Source of the DNA: Gulosibacter sediminis
Lineage (GTDB): Bacteria > Actinomycetota > Actinomycetes > Actinomycetales > Microbacteriaceae
Direction of reading: 5' to 3'
Length of the DNA stretch: 7,880 bases
Assembly (NCBI RefSeq): GCF_014904065.1
Contig: NZ_JACXJG010000019.1
Span: forward strand, 667 to 8,546
Shown: one piece after another, positions 7,805 to 7,880 of the stretch
How the letters are laid out: the number at the start of each line of letters is the position of its first letter
How positions within the stretch are numbered: position 1 is the stretch's first letter
Made by a program: the position numbers and the translations under genes
The notes under the pieces: model-generated
The model's database searches: none
The model's input: only the letters and a program-made list of their open reading frames with translations
What the model was told of the DNA's origin: nothing

Positions 7805-7880
7805 CTAGCTGCCGGCGCGCATCCGCCTCGTGCTCGCCTCGGGCGTGAGGTCGAGGCGGCGCAGCAGCTGGGCGTTGAGC
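7805..7880 (-). CDS. C-terminus of a protein entering from the right, possibly a metal-cation P-type ATPase
   Basis: An open minus-strand frame from the window edge to TAG at 7805-7807 encodes LNAQLLRRLDLTPEASTRRM and a few more residues (RAGS). The LNA-xLLRR pattern followed by a short basic tail resembles the end of the last membrane helix of heavy-metal P1B-type ATPases. Only 24 residues are visible, so the product assignment is tentative, but the frame and the convergent spacing to the ASCH gene make it likely to be real. Confidence 0.4.
   Translation of the reverse strand, partial: LNAQLLRRLDLTPEASTRRMRAGS

Noticed and set aside
7801..7818. GCGCC/GGCGC hairpin between the convergent ASCH and right-edge genes
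   Set aside because: Only five base pairs, no T-tract, and such short GC palindromes are frequent at this composition.

Overview
The window is GC-rich, with strong G/C preference at third codon positions, GTG starts and short intergenic gaps. It reads as a high-GC actinobacterium; the protein sequences resemble those of Micrococcales, probably Microbacteriaceae. That placement is an inference from recalled family resemblance, not a search. Almost everything is on the minus strand; only one small gene (7348-7797) is on the plus strand. I see no RNA gene, CRISPR array, insertion sequence or phage gene.

From right to left, in the direction most genes are read: the last few bases (7805-7880) hold the C-terminus of a minus-strand protein, possibly a metal-cation P-type ATPase. 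A plus-strand ASCH-domain gene follows. Divergent from it is a beta-oxidation set: an enoyl-CoA hydratase (6683-7282), an HSD10-type short-chain 3-hydroxyacyl-CoA dehydrogenase (5824-6582) and a thiolase (4592-5818). Together these would carry enoyl-CoA through hydration, oxidation and thiolysis. The hydratase, however, has lost about 59 codons in frame, including the oxyanion-hole segments and one catalytic Glu.

A poorly occupied stretch of about 560 bases (4029-4591) separates this set from a second group. It contains a coding-like but unrecognised minus-strand stretch. Just before tag it also contains what looks like the decayed C-terminus of an O6-alkylguanine-DNA alkyltransferase (ogt/MGMT), whose stop overlaps the tag start as ATGA. 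This suggests a former ogt-tag alkylation-repair operon.

The second group is tag (3-methyladenine DNA glycosylase I, apparently lacking three of the four zinc ligands known from E. coli), then a flavin disulfide oxidoreductase of the lipoamide dehydrogenase/mercuric reductase superfamily, then a TetR-family repressor, then a DHA2-type (14-TM) drug efflux transporter that runs off the left edge. The repressor and transporter genes overlap as TAATG. The repressor has its own promoter, covered by an array of TTGCACT/AGTGCAA half-sites, and probably starts at a GTG inside the main operator as a leaderless message. This is a standard self-regulated TetR/efflux pair.

I found no convincing new multi-gene system. 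The most noteworthy points are the internally deleted hydratase, the ogt remnant, the operator/leaderless arrangement and the zinc-ligand-less Tag.
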